Source: Firmicutes bacterium UBA5201
GTDB lineage: Bacteria > Bacillota > Clostridia > Peptostreptococcales > Acidaminobacteraceae
Direction: 5' to 3'
NCBI GenBank assembly: GCA_002412775.1
Contig: DHVT01000008.1
Coordinates: forward strand, 60,878-124,877
Length of the DNA stretch: 64,000 nt
Shown here: positions 7,963 through 17,126 of the stretch, piece after piece
Position numbering within the stretch: position 1 is the first letter of the stretch
Layout of the letters: every line of letters starts with the position of its first letter
Program-made: the position numbers and the translations under genes
Notes under the pieces: model-generated
The model's database searches: none
What the model was told of the DNA's origin: nothing
What the model saw: only the letters and a program-made list of their open reading frames with translations

Positions 7963-10008
7963 ATGAAATCAAGAATATCGATCGTAATGATCATTTGTTT
8001 GCTGATGACAACACTTATAGGTGGCAATTCATATGCGGAATTTGATTCCTATCAACCGATTATCGGAATAGTTCCAGGTGCTGACACACAAGTTGTCAAT
8101 ACTGGAGAGAAGAGTACTTACACTGTGCAGATGAAAAACGTCTCTTCAATGGCGGCCCGGATGATCCGGGTAACCCTTAAAGGAGATCATCCGTTCAGAA
8201 GCGACATCACCACACTGAGCAAAACCGTGACTTACCTTAATCCCAACAATACAGCTGAAGTCGTGTTTGATGTTGAGGTTAGCCCGACAGCCGGATCCAG
8301 AATTTATGAGTTCGATGTCGTTTTCGAATACTACAACTATTATGACATGACCTACAGTTCGACTGAAAAGGCTTATGTCAAAGTGGTCAACAAAAATGTC
8401 GAACCGATCATCGGACTGATGGGAACTACCAATACCGATAACACAATCAAGCCCAAAATCCCGAATGCGGTGGTACTCAATCTAAAAAACACAGGAACCA
8501 TTTCAGCTAAGGATATGAGAATCAATGTAAGTGGTTTTTCAAATCAAGGTGTAATCCTTTACAACGATGTCGACACGAAATCACTTCAGGAATTGAGGGC
8601 AGGTAGCACTGAACTTGTCTACTTCAATATCATTTCCGGGAAAGACGTTGGTACAGGAACATTTCCTTTGCAGGTGAATGTTTCCTATATTGATGATTTT
8701 GGAGGCAGCTACACCAAGGATTTTACTGTTTATTTGAATTTGGCTGAAGCTAAGGCGATCGATGCCGAAATTCATATCGATGAACTCAAATATCCTGAAA
8801 AAATCGCCGTCAACAATGACTTCAATGTGACTTTTGAAGTTCTTAACACCGGTCAATCCAATTTAGAAAGTGTTGAAGTCAATTACAACTATCCACAAGA
8901 GTTCATAGCTAAATCCAACTCAAAGGTCTTTTTGAAGAATTTGGCGCCAGGAGAAAGAAGAACGGTCACTTTCAAAATGATGGCAAAAAGTGAAACAGTC
9001 ACCGAAAGCTATCATTCCTATATTGAAGTCAATTATTTCGCTGAAGGTCAGACTCCTGAAGACAAGCAATCCACTTCTGAATATGTCGGACTATATGTGA
9101 TCGGGAAATCGGAAGAGGAACCTGGAGGTGCCAGCAAACCAAAACTGATTGTCGAAAGATACGATTATGGCGATGATTATGTTTACGCAGGTCGAGATTT
9201 CACTATGGAATTATGGATCAAGAATACGAGCAGCTTGGCGGGAACAAGAAATATCAAAGTGACACTCAGCAGTGAAGAAAATGTATTCACTCCTGTGGAT
9301 TCCTCAAGTTCATTCTTTATTCCGAACATAGGACCCAATCAAGTTTATAGGCATACAATCAGTTTGAAGACAAAAATTGACGCTAGTGTCAAAATTTATG
9401 CTCTGACCACAAAAATGGAATATGAGGACAGTGCCGGAAATGCGTATGACAAGAACAACAATCCTTTCGAGGAGACTGAAGTGCTCAGTGTGGCTGTAGC
9501 ACAACCTGTCAGACTGGAAACCTCTGAACTCGTTCTTCCATTTGAAATCTATACGGGACAACCTTTTTATATTGAACAGGAATTCTACAACATGGGTAAA
9601 TCGACCATGTACAACATGATGGTCAAACTTGAGGGAGTCCAAACAAATGAAGGCAGTTACTTTGTCGGAAATTTTGAAGCGGGCAGGAGCGATTATTTTT
9701 CCGCTCAGATTTTCGCTCAAGAAATGGGGCAGTTCGACGGAAAGCTCGTCTATTCCTTTGAAGACGCACTTGGCAATATATCCTCCGTTGAAAAAGACTT
9801 CACGTATTCAGTGATAGAAGCTCCATTCTTCGATGGTGGGTACCCGGGCCCAATTGATCCTGGCATGCCTGTGGAAGAACCTTCATCAAATGGATGGGTA
9901 AAATATGCCATTGGTGCGGCAGTGCTTCTGGCGGTAGCATTATTTTTCATTTTAAGAGCCAGAAAGAAAAAGCGACTTGCAAGAGAATTGGAGGCGTTGG
10001 ATGAATAG
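7963..10008 (+). CDS. Large secreted, C-terminally anchored protein of repeated Ig/CARDB-like domains
   Basis: 681 residues. An N-terminal signal peptide (hydrophobic to about residue 20, likely cleavage after NSYA) and a single C-terminal helix (about 646-664) followed by a basic tail (RARKKKRLAR) give a type I membrane topology with nearly all of the protein outside. The exterior seems to hold about five beta-sandwich repeats of roughly 110 residues, each with a strand such as VVLNLKNTG, VTFEVLNTG or MELWIKNTS, the signature of NEW3/CARDB-type (COG1361-like) domains. A proline/glycine linker precedes the anchor. It is embedded between the ATPase and permease genes, overlapping the latter by 8 bases, so it probably works as the external partner of that ABC system, in the place MacA takes in Gram-negatives. 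Confidence 0.7.
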   Translation: MKSRISIVMIICLLMTTLIGGNSYAEFDSYQPIIGIVPGADTQVVNTGEKSTYTVQMKNVSSMAARMIRVTLKGDHPFRSDITTLSKTVTYLNPNNTAEVVFDVEVSPTAGSRIYEFDVVFEYYNYYDMTYSSTEKAYVKVVNKNVEPIIGLMGTTNTDNTIKPKIPNAVVLNLKNTGTISAKDMRINVSGFSNQGVILYNDVDTKSLQELRAGSTELVYFNIISGKDVGTGTFPLQVNVSYIDDFGGSYTKDFTVYLNLAEAKAIDAEIHIDELKYPEKIAVNNDFNVTFEVLNTGQSNLESVEVNYNYPQEFIAKSNSKVFLKNLAPGERRTVTFKMMAKSETVTESYHSYIEVNYFAEGQTPEDKQSTSEYVGLYVIGKSEEEPGGASKPKLIVERYDYGDDYVYAGRDFTMELWIKNTSSLAGTRNIKVTLSSEENVFTPVDSSSSFFIPNIGPNQVYRHTISLKTKIDASVKIYALTTKMEYEDSAGNAYDKNNNPFEETEVLSVAVAQPVRLETSELVLPFEIYTGQPFYIEQEFYNMGKSTMYNMMVKLEGVQTNEGSYFVGNFEAGRSDYFSAQIFAQEMGQFDGKLVYSFEDALGNISSVEKDFTYSVIEAPFFDGGYPGPIDPGMPVEEPSSNGWVKYAIGAAVLLAVALFFILRARKKKRLARELEALDE

Positions 10009-11344
10009 TATAGATTTGGCTTTGATGGGCATTAAGAATTTATTGCGTCGAAAAGCTAGAACTATTTTAACCGTCCTCGGTGTCATCATAGGTACAGCGG
10101 CCATAGTCGTGATGGTCTCATTGGGACTTGGCATGAACAAAGCCTTTGAGCAACAACTTGAGCAATATGGCAGCCTTACGATGATTGATATCTATAATTA
10201 CAGAATGTATGAGGTAATGCCAAAAGATGCGTCGGGATCCGGGACAGATCAAGTCTATCTGGATGACGATACTGTGGCGATGATCGAGAGTATGGATCAC
10301 GTGGAGTTTGCCATCGGGTTCAAACGATTCGATTCGAAGATCTATGCCGGAAAGTATGAGAATTACAGCAACGTGAAAGCTGTTGATCTCGACAAATTGG
10401 CATTGATGAACATCACTCTCAGTCAAGGGGTCATGCCTACAGCAGAGGGCCATTACGAAGCTTTGTTTGGTTTTCAGGTCGCACAAAATTTTTACGACCC
10501 TCAGTCCAGAAATCCATATGGCAACCGGCCACAAGTCAATATTTTTGAGGACAAAATTGAATTGTTGCCTTCATCACAATACTATGAGGGACGCAGACCA
10601 AGAGGATATATCCTGCAGCCAACCGGTGTCACCAGTGAGACCGACTGGAATTACGCATGGGATATCTTCATGGACTATGAGACATTCGAGAAGTTAAAAG
10701 CGGATTTCGATCGCAAGAACAAGACAGAAAATGGTTCCGGCGGTACTGGTGGAATCAATAGAAAGCCGAAAAGCAATGAAAAGGTCAACAAGTATGATGA
10801 AATGAAAGTCAGTGTGGATCATGTCAAAAATGTTCAAGAGGTCCAAGATCAAATTAAAGCCATGGGCTTTGAAGCCTACAGCTTGACGGATGCTCTGGAA
10901 AACATGAAAAAAACATCGGCGATGATTCAAGCGATATTAGGTGGAATCGGTGCAGTGTCATTATTCATCGCAGCCATTGGCATCACAAATACCATGGTCA
11001 TGTCCATCTATGAGCGCACAAAAGAAATTGGTGTCATGAAAGTCATCGGAGCACAGCTCAAAGATATCAAAAGATTGTTTCTGTTTGAGGCGTCAATGCT
11101 TGGATTCTTTGGGGGACTCCTTGGAATCGCATTCAGTTATGGAGTCTCTTTCATAATCAATTCAGTGCTCTCAGGTATGTCGGGTGACTCGGGGTACTAT
11201 GGACCTCAAATTCTATCTTATATACCGGCGTGGTTGGCGCTATTGGGACTTGGTTTTTCTACAGTCATCGGTCTGATTGCCGGTTATTATCCGGCAGTAC
11301 GTGCAACCAAGCTCAGCGCTCTTGAAGCCATAAGAACAGAATAG
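10001..11344 (+). CDS. ABC transporter permease, MacB/FtsX family
   Basis: 447 residues from ATG 10001, which has a GGAGG ribosome site at the right distance; a longer in-frame start 24 bases upstream is less likely. The topology is that of MacB: a first helix (ILTVLGVIIGTAAIVVMVSL, about 20-40), a large extracytoplasmic domain (to about residue 300) and three C-terminal helices, the first with MIQAILGGIGAVSLFIAAIG and the conserved TNTMVMSIYERTKEIGVMK coupling segment that contacts the ATPase. A glycine/serine-rich stretch near residue 240 lies in the external domain. Ends an operon with the ATPase and Ig-like protein; followed by an inverted repeat. Confidence 0.85.
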   Translation: MNSIDLALMGIKNLLRRKARTILTVLGVIIGTAAIVVMVSLGLGMNKAFEQQLEQYGSLTMIDIYNYRMYEVMPKDASGSGTDQVYLDDDTVAMIESMDHVEFAIGFKRFDSKIYAGKYENYSNVKAVDLDKLALMNITLSQGVMPTAEGHYEALFGFQVAQNFYDPQSRNPYGNRPQVNIFEDKIELLPSSQYYEGRRPRGYILQPTGVTSETDWNYAWDIFMDYETFEKLKADFDRKNKTENGSGGTGGINRKPKSNEKVNKYDEMKVSVDHVKNVQEVQDQIKAMGFEAYSLTDALENMKKTSAMIQAILGGIGAVSLFIAAIGITNTMVMSIYERTKEIGVMKVIGAQLKDIKRLFLFEASMLGFFGGLLGIAFSYGVSFIINSVLSGMSGDSGYYGPQILSYIPAWLALLGLGFSTVIGLIAGYYPAVRATKLSALEAIRTE

Positions 11345-11353
11345 TTAGTAAAA

Positions 11354-11388
11354 AATACGTCTTGGGTATTCTCAAGACGTATTATTAT
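11354..11388 (+). terminator. Likely terminator of the ABC operon
   Basis: Perfect 11-bp stem AATACGTCTTG (11354-11364) with CAAGACGTATT (11373-11383). The T-tract is weak (ATTATTATGG), so it may be leaky. Confidence 0.6.
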
Positions 11389-11397
11389 GGGCTGATA

Positions 11398-11406
11398 TGG
11401 TATAAT
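11398..11406 (+). promoter_or_regulatory. Extended -10 promoter for aminotransferase-pepT
   Basis: TGGTATAAT is a TGn-extended -10 box about 30 bases before the ribosome site at 11427. No clear -35, as is usual for extended -10 promoters. Confidence 0.5.
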
Positions 11407-11436
11407 ATTAATGAAATACACAACACGGAGGCAAAA

Positions 11437-12273
11437 ATGATCAATAGGATTCATCAAATGTATTGGTTGAGTGGTGAGGTCAGGACTGACGACAGGAATA
11501 TTACTTTTGAAAACCCGCCCGTTTATGAGGTCATCAGGTTAATGGAAGGTGTCCCACTATTTTTTGAAGCCCACATGGAACGTCTTGAACATTCTTTGGA
11601 GCTGGTTGGATATCCGTCTGATTTTCACAAAAAAGATTATTATGAGGCCATCAGAAAATTAGTGGAGTCAACAGGAATTGTCAACAACAATGTAAGACTT
11701 GAAGTAGGTAAAACTGAAAATGGGATGGATCATTCTGTCCTATATTATGTTAAATCCTCGTATCCATCTGCGATAGAATATCAAACTGGTGTCGATGTTA
11801 TGACAGCTGAAGTCGTCCGAGAAAATCCTCATGCCAAAGTCTTTTACGAAGAATACGTCAACATGATCACTGAGATGCGAGAAAATGAACAGGTTTATGA
11901 AGTGCTGTTGCATAATTCAGAAGGTGTTCTCACCGAAGGCAGCAAGTCCAATTTATTTTTCATCAAAGATGGTGTTCTAGTCTCAGCCAAGAGCGAAACC
12001 ATTCTCATGGGAATCACCAGGGATAAGCTCCTCGGAATTCTGGACGATTTGAAGATTGATGTGATTGAAATGGACATCCACAAAAATGAACTCGCCTCTT
12101 TTGACGCCTGTTTCATATCAGGAACCTCCATCCATATACTGCCGATCAGAAAAATCAATGATATCACGTACGCTTCATCGGAAAATCGCATCATTAAGGA
12201 AATGACTGACGCCTTCAAGGGAGTGGTCGTTCAAGATATTCAAAATACAAGGAGGCTATATCACAATGGTTAA
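11437..12273 (+). CDS. Class IV PLP aminotransferase (branched-chain/D-amino-acid/4-amino-4-deoxychorismate lyase type)
   Basis: 278 residues from ATG 11437, preceded by GGAGG at 11427-11431; an upstream in-frame ATG at 11362 lies inside the preceding terminator and ahead of the promoter, so it is rejected. Fold-type IV features: RLMEGVPLFFEAHMERL near the N-terminus, a lysine at about 134 (NPHAKVFYEEY) at the place of the PLP lysine, and the signature LLHNSEGVLTEGSKSNLFFI. These are shared by IlvE, D-alanine aminotransferase and PabC, and the sequence alone does not decide among them. The stop codon overlaps the start of pepT, hinting at a role in amino-acid turnover after peptide breakdown. 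Confidence 0.75.
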   Translation: MINRIHQMYWLSGEVRTDDRNITFENPPVYEVIRLMEGVPLFFEAHMERLEHSLELVGYPSDFHKKDYYEAIRKLVESTGIVNNNVRLEVGKTENGMDHSVLYYVKSSYPSAIEYQTGVDVMTAEVVRENPHAKVFYEEYVNMITEMRENEQVYEVLLHNSEGVLTEGSKSNLFFIKDGVLVSAKSETILMGITRDKLLGILDDLKIDVIEMDIHKNELASFDACFISGTSIHILPIRKINDITYASSENRIIKEMTDAFKGVVVQDIQNTRRLYHNG

Positions 12274-13498
12274 AGTTCATGAAAGATTTCTAAAGTATGT
12301 ATCTTTTGACACTGAATCCGACTCGGATTCCGAAACCTGTCCAAGTACAGACAAGCAAAAGAGATTAGGTGAGCATCTTGTTGACGAGATGATCTCAATG
12401 GGTGTCTCAAACGTGATTATGGATGAGAACGGTTATGTCTATGGTGAGTTGCCTTCCAATTCAGACAACAGTGACGCGCCCAATTTGGCGTTCATCGCAC
12501 ATATGGATACCTCCCCTGATTTATCAGGTGCGGACATCAAGGCGAGAATTGTTGAAAATTATGACGGTAAGGATATCGTACTGAACAGTGAAAAAAATAT
12601 CATAATGTCCCCAACCGATTTTGAGCATCTCACAAATTATATCGGACAGGATTTGATCGTCACAGATGGAACCACTTTACTCGGAGCCGACAACAAGGCC
12701 GGTATAGCTGAGATATTGTCCATGGTGGAGCGACTGGTTCATACTCCGGAAATAAAGCATGGCAACATCAAGATTGCGTTCACACCAGACGAGGAAATCG
12801 GAAGAGGGGCGGATCGTTTCAATCTTGAAAGACTGGGAGCGGATTTTGGATATACTGTGGATGGTGGTGAAATTGGAGAACTTGAATTTGAGAATTTCAA
12901 TGCCGCAACAGCGAAAATTAAAATCAACGGCACAAACATACACCCGGGATCAGCCAAAGGCAAAATGAAAAATGCTCTTTTGATCGGCATGGAATTCCAT
13001 CAGATGCTTCCTGTGTTCGATAATCCCGCATTTACGGAAAACTATGAAGGCTTCAACCATTTGAATGATTTTGAAGGTTCGGTGGAGCAGGCGAAAATGC
13101 TTTACATCATTCGTGATCACGATATGCAAAAGTTTGAGGAAAAGAAAAAAACTTTCAAGGCGATCGAGCAATTCATCAATTTCAAGTATGGTGATAAAAC
13201 CATAGAACTGGAACTGATAGATTCATACTTCAACATGAAGGAAAAAGTATTGCCACATTTCCATTTGATAGAAACCGCTCAAAAGGCGATGGAGTCATTA
13301 GGTGTGAAACCTTTGATCGTTCCTGTCAGAGGCGGTACCGATGGAGCAAGGCTTTCCTATATGGGACTGCCATGTCCGAATCTTTGCACAGGTGGACACA
13401 ATTTTCACGGCAGGTTTGAATATATACCGGTTCAATCCATGGAAAAGACTGTTGATATATTGATTGAAATAGTAAAGCTTTATAACGAGAAGAAATAA
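12266..13498 (+). CDS. pepT: Peptidase T (tripeptide aminopeptidase)
   Basis: 410 residues, the usual PepT length. M20 family zinc motifs: HMDTSP (H79), the bridging aspartate in LLGADNKAG (about 140-146), DEEIGRGAD with the catalytic glutamate near 175, the PVRGGTDGARLS segment and the final GGHNFHGRFEY histidine. It removes the N-terminal residue of tripeptides in the cytoplasm using two zinc ions. AAGGAGG at 12250-12256 is the ribosome site, and the start overlaps the aminotransferase stop. Confidence 0.95.
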   Translation: MVKVHERFLKYVSFDTESDSDSETCPSTDKQKRLGEHLVDEMISMGVSNVIMDENGYVYGELPSNSDNSDAPNLAFIAHMDTSPDLSGADIKARIVENYDGKDIVLNSEKNIIMSPTDFEHLTNYIGQDLIVTDGTTLLGADNKAGIAEILSMVERLVHTPEIKHGNIKIAFTPDEEIGRGADRFNLERLGADFGYTVDGGEIGELEFENFNAATAKIKINGTNIHPGSAKGKMKNALLIGMEFHQMLPVFDNPAFTENYEGFNHLNDFEGSVEQAKMLYIIRDHDMQKFEEKKKTFKAIEQFINFKYGDKTIELELIDSYFNMKEKVLPHFHLIETAQKAMESLGVKPLIVPVRGGTDGARLSYMGLPCPNLCTGGHNFHGRFEYIPVQSMEKTVDILIEIVKLYNEKK

Positions 13499-13500
13499 TG

Positions 13501-13548
13501 AAAAAGTTGCCGGAAATGGAGTTTTTCATCCAGTCTAGGCAACTTTTT
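13501..13548 (+). terminator. Bidirectional terminator between pepT and the convergent membrane gene
   Basis: AAAAAGTTGCC (13501-13511) pairs with GGCAACTTTTT (13538-13548), with A and T tracts on both sides. Confidence 0.85.
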
Positions 13549-13552
13549 CAGG

Positions 13553-14086
13553 TCAGTATCTTTCTTCGGGGTGGTGCGTATCGTCTTCATAATCATTATC
13601 TTCATTATCAATGTCATGGGAATTCTTTCTCATCATGAATAGACCGATGAAAATGAAAGCGACATAAATCAGCACGTCAAACTTGATCAGGGACAACTTG
13701 TCGACGAACATGAAAGCCGAGATGACTGTAAGGATGACGCCAACACGATAATTGCTTTTTCTTCTATGGCCATAGTAGGCCATCTGAAGAAAGCCGACCG
13801 CTGGTCCTAGGACAAATAAGAATCCGAGTAGGTTCATGACACGATAGCCTAAAAACACATCGGCTAAGAAATAGATGCCGTAAATGGTTAAAATGGAACC
13901 CAACAGCAAGTTTCTGCTTCCAGCATGGCCATTGAAATAATCCCGTTCTGCCTTGATGCCAAAATAAATGAACACGACCGGCCATAGACTCCAAATGTCA
14001 AAAGAGATTATATTGTAGTAATTGAGAATGAGTGCAGCACCTAAAGTGACAAAAATGGCACCTAAAAATCTGTTTTTACGATCCAT
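13553..14086 (-). CDS. Multi-span membrane protein, LiaI/LiaF- or DUF5668-like
   Basis: 177 residues from ATG at 14086, which follows GGAGG on the minus strand; a longer frame merely reads through that ribosome site. Five or six hydrophobic segments arranged in pairs, beginning with FLGAIFVTLGAALILNYYNI and IWSLWPVVFIYFGI, which resemble the repeated two-helix units of LiaI/LiaF-type and DUF5668 proteins. The C-terminus is a short acidic and histidine-containing tail (ending HHPEERY). In Bacillus LiaF restrains a cell-envelope two-component system, but no such system lies nearby, so function is open. Confidence 0.5.
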   Translation of the reverse strand: MDRKNRFLGAIFVTLGAALILNYYNIISFDIWSLWPVVFIYFGIKAERDYFNGHAGSRNLLLGSILTIYGIYFLADVFLGYRVMNLLGFLFVLGPAVGFLQMAYYGHRRKSNYRVGVILTVISAFMFVDKLSLIKFDVLIYVAFIFIGLFMMRKNSHDIDNEDNDYEDDTHHPEERY

Positions 14087-14162
14087 ATGATTACCTCCGG
14101 ATTCATTATCCGACATTAAGGTTAAGAATGCGTTAGAAGCGGTTTAGAATGATATTAGCATA

Positions 14163-14191
14163 TTGACAACAGTTGGGCAATTGATTATAAT
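14163..14191 (+). promoter_or_regulatory. Promoter of the valS T-box transcript
   Basis: Consensus TTGACA (14163-14168), 17-base spacer, TATAAT (14186-14191). Confidence 0.9.
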
Positions 14192-14196
14192 TAAAC

Positions 14197-14453
14197 CAAT
14201 TTTATAAGGTGTTGATGACGAAGAGGAGTAAACAATCGTAACTGTAAGAGAGAGGGGCCCGCCGGCTGAGAGACCCGTCCAGAGCAGATTGTTGAAGGTC
14301 GCTTCCGAGATGATCTGTTGAAACAAAGTATGCAGATCCGGTTATAACCGTTATATTTAATGAGTGCTGACATTTTTTTTGTTGTGTCGGAATTAGGGTG
14401 GTAACGCGATCCATTCGTCCCTTTCATGGGGATGAATGGATTTTTTTATTGTA
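14197..14453 (+). promoter_or_regulatory. T-box leader for valS, specifier GTC (valine)
   Basis: The antiterminator T-box GGGTGGTAACGCG is at 14396-14408, followed by the terminator stem ATCCATTC (14409-14416)/GAATGGAT (14434-14441) and seven T. In stem I the sequence GAAG-GTC-GCTTCCGAG places a valine codon at 14298-14300; the same frame (GAAN, codon, nine bases ending GAG) is found in the pheS and argS leaders with Phe and Arg codons, which supports the assignment. Uncharged tRNA-Val would bind and stabilise the antiterminator, turning on valS-folC. Confidence 0.93.
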
Positions 14454-14472
14454 AAAAATGGGGAGGAAAATT

Positions 14473-17112
14473 ATGCAAAGCAAGTACAATCCGAAGGATT
14501 TTGAAGACCGAATTTATGCCGAGTGGCTTGAAAAGAAACAGTTCAGTGCGAATGTCAATCCTGACAAAAAGCCATACACAATTGTTTTGCCACCACCTAA
14601 CATCACTGGACAACTGCATATGGGACATGCGCTTGATCAAACACTACAGGATGTCCTGATCCGATTCAAAAGACTTCAGGGATATGAGGCGCTTTGGCTT
14701 CCAGGAACCGATCATGCGAGCATCGCCACAGAAGTTCGCGTTCTGAAGTCCATCGAGGAAAAAGAGGGATTGACCAAAGAAAATCTGGGTCGTGACGAGT
14801 TTCTCAGACGCGCTTGGGAGTGGCGTGATGAATATGGTCGCATCATTGTAAATCAAATGCAAAAATTGGGTTCTTCCTGTGATTGGGAAAAAGAACGCTT
14901 TACCATGGATGAGGGCTGTAATGAAGCTGTTACGGAAGTGTTCGTGAAATTATATGAAAAAGGACTGATTTACAGAGGCAACCGTTTGATCAACTGGTGT
15001 CCTGATTGCAAGACGACTTTATCCGATGCTGAAGTCGAACATGAGGAAAAACCAGGTCACTTTTGGCATATCAAATATCCGGTAAAAGATTCGGATGAAT
15101 TTCTCGAAATTGCCACCACCAGACCTGAGACCATGATTGCCGACACCGGTGTCGCTGTCAACCCCAACGATGAGAGATACAGTCATCTTGTCGGAAAAAC
15201 TTGTATCCTGCCTCTATTTGGTCGTGAACTTCCGATCATTGCGGATGATTATGTCGACAAGGATTTCGGAACTGGAGCACTCAAGGTCACACCGGCACAT
15301 GATCCAAACGACTTTGAGATCGGTATGCGCCACAATCTTGAGCAAATCAACATATTCAACCCTGACGCCACGATGAATGAACATTCAGGCAAATATGAAG
15401 GGCAGGACCGTTTCGAATGTAGAAAAGCAATCGTAAAAGACTTGGAAGCTGAAGGCTATCTGGTTCAAGTCAAAGATCATCTTCATAATGTGGGGATGTG
15501 CTACAGATGCAGCACAGTCATAGAACCTAGGGTATCCGACCAATGGTTTGTGCACATGACGCCACTTGCGGCTCCGGCGCTTGAGGTTGTCAAAGATGAA
15601 TCGCTCAAGATCATTCCAGATCGTTTCACAAAAGTATACAACAATTGGCTTGAAAACATCAGAGACTGGTGCATATCAAGACAATTATGGTGGGGGCACA
15701 GAATCCCGGCTTACTATTGTCAGTCTTGCCCTGAGATTGTGGTGGCAAAAGAAATGCCAGATGTGTGTCCGAGCTGTGGTGGTATTCACTTCAAGCAAGA
15801 CGATGATGTGCTCGACACTTGGTTCAGTAGTGCGCTTTGGCCGTTTTCGACATTGGGTTGGCCAACCAAAACACCTGAGTTTGAATATTTTTATCCTACC
15901 AATGTTCTTGTGACAGGTTATGACATCATATTTTTCTGGGTCATCAGAATGGTGTTTTCAGGACTTGAAATGACGGGTGAACTGCCTTTTGATCATGTGT
16001 TTTTGCATGGTCTTGTAAGGGACGCCTCCGGAAAGAAAATGAGCAAATCCCTTGGAAATGGCGTCGATCCACTGGATGTCATCGATCAATATGGTGCGGA
16101 TGCCTTGAGGTTCATGCTTGCAACGGGCAACAGTCCTGGCAATGACCTTAAGTTCCAACTTGAACGCGTTGAAAACTCAAGGAATTTTGCCAATAAACTT
16201 TGGAACGCATCCAGATTCGTCATCATGGGACTGGACGGTGCTGTGCTTAAATTTGACGGTACAGAGGAGTTCACATTGGCAGACCAATGGATCATGTCCA
16301 AACTTTCAACTGTTACCGATGAAATCACTACGGCACTTGAAAAGTTTGAACTCGGTATCGCAGCGACAAAAATATATGAGTTCACCTGGAATTCATATTG
16401 TGACTGGTATATCGAACTCGCCAAAAAAAGACTATATGGCACAGATGAAAACGCTAAAAGAACCGTACAAAAAATTCTTGTCAAGGTTCTCAAAGACATA
16501 TTGAGATTGCTTCATCCATTTATGCCATTCATTACCGAAGAAATCTGGAAATTCATGCCAAACGGTAAAAATATGCTCGTGAGAGACGATTGGCCGGTCA
16601 GTGGAACGGAGTGGATCAATCTTGAAGCTGAAAAAAATATGGAAACCGTTATGGAAGCGATTAGAAATCTAAGAAATGTTCGAGCTGAAATGGATGTGGT
16701 TCCATCAAGAAAAGCAAAATGCATGATCCTCGCATCGGATAAGGCCATCGGTGATTTGATTTTGGATCAATCCGAATATCTGATCACTTTGGCATCATGT
16801 TCCGAGGTATCGACAGTGGTTTCAAAAGACATGATTCCTGAAGATGCGGTTTCGGCGGTCATTTATGGAGCAGAGCTTTACTTGCCATTGGATGACCTGA
16901 TCGATTATGCGAAAGAAATGGATCGACTGGTCAAAGAGAAAAACAAGCTTGAAAAAGAAGTGTCGAGAGTTGTTCAAAAGCTCGGAAACGAAGGTTTTGT
17001 CAGCAAGGCACCCGCATTTTTACTCGAAGAGGAACGTCAAAAACAAATCAAGTACGAAGAGTTGTTGGAAACGATCAACAACAGAATCGCATCAATAGCA
17101 GTCAAATTATAG
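14473..17112 (+). CDS. valS: Valyl-tRNA synthetase
   Basis: 879 residues from ATG 14473 with GGGAGG at 14461-14466; an ATG 15 bases upstream is in frame but lies before that site. Class I features: PPNITGQLHMGHAL (HIGH motif, near residue 45), editing (CP1) domain in the middle with zinc-knuckle cysteines (WCPDCKTTLSD and, further on, CQSCPEIV...CPSCGG), and KKMSKSLGN as the KMSKS motif. The C-terminus is the expected coiled-coil tRNA-binding arm (DLIDYAKEMDRLVKEKNKL onwards). Charges tRNA-Val and edits misactivated threonine. Controlled by the upstream T-box; folC follows after 14 bases. Confidence 0.98.
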   Translation: MQSKYNPKDFEDRIYAEWLEKKQFSANVNPDKKPYTIVLPPPNITGQLHMGHALDQTLQDVLIRFKRLQGYEALWLPGTDHASIATEVRVLKSIEEKEGLTKENLGRDEFLRRAWEWRDEYGRIIVNQMQKLGSSCDWEKERFTMDEGCNEAVTEVFVKLYEKGLIYRGNRLINWCPDCKTTLSDAEVEHEEKPGHFWHIKYPVKDSDEFLEIATTRPETMIADTGVAVNPNDERYSHLVGKTCILPLFGRELPIIADDYVDKDFGTGALKVTPAHDPNDFEIGMRHNLEQINIFNPDATMNEHSGKYEGQDRFECRKAIVKDLEAEGYLVQVKDHLHNVGMCYRCSTVIEPRVSDQWFVHMTPLAAPALEVVKDESLKIIPDRFTKVYNNWLENIRDWCISRQLWWGHRIPAYYCQSCPEIVVAKEMPDVCPSCGGIHFKQDDDVLDTWFSSALWPFSTLGWPTKTPEFEYFYPTNVLVTGYDIIFFWVIRMVFSGLEMTGELPFDHVFLHGLVRDASGKKMSKSLGNGVDPLDVIDQYGADALRFMLATGNSPGNDLKFQLERVENSRNFANKLWNASRFVIMGLDGAVLKFDGTEEFTLADQWIMSKLSTVTDEITTALEKFELGIAATKIYEFTWNSYCDWYIELAKKRLYGTDENAKRTVQKILVKVLKDILRLLHPFMPFITEEIWKFMPNGKNMLVRDDWPVSGTEWINLEAEKNMETVMEAIRNLRNVRAEMDVVPSRKAKCMILASDKAIGDLILDQSEYLITLASCSEVSTVVSKDMIPEDAVSAVIYGAELYLPLDDLIDYAKEMDRLVKEKNKLEKEVSRVVQKLGNEGFVSKAPAFLLEEERQKQIKYEELLETINNRIASIAVKL

Positions 17113-17126
17113 GTGAGGGCGTACAG

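Noticed and set aside
11362..11436. Longer N-terminus of the class IV aminotransferase
   Set aside because: It would begin inside the preceding terminator and before the -10 box; GGAGG sits just before ATG 11437.
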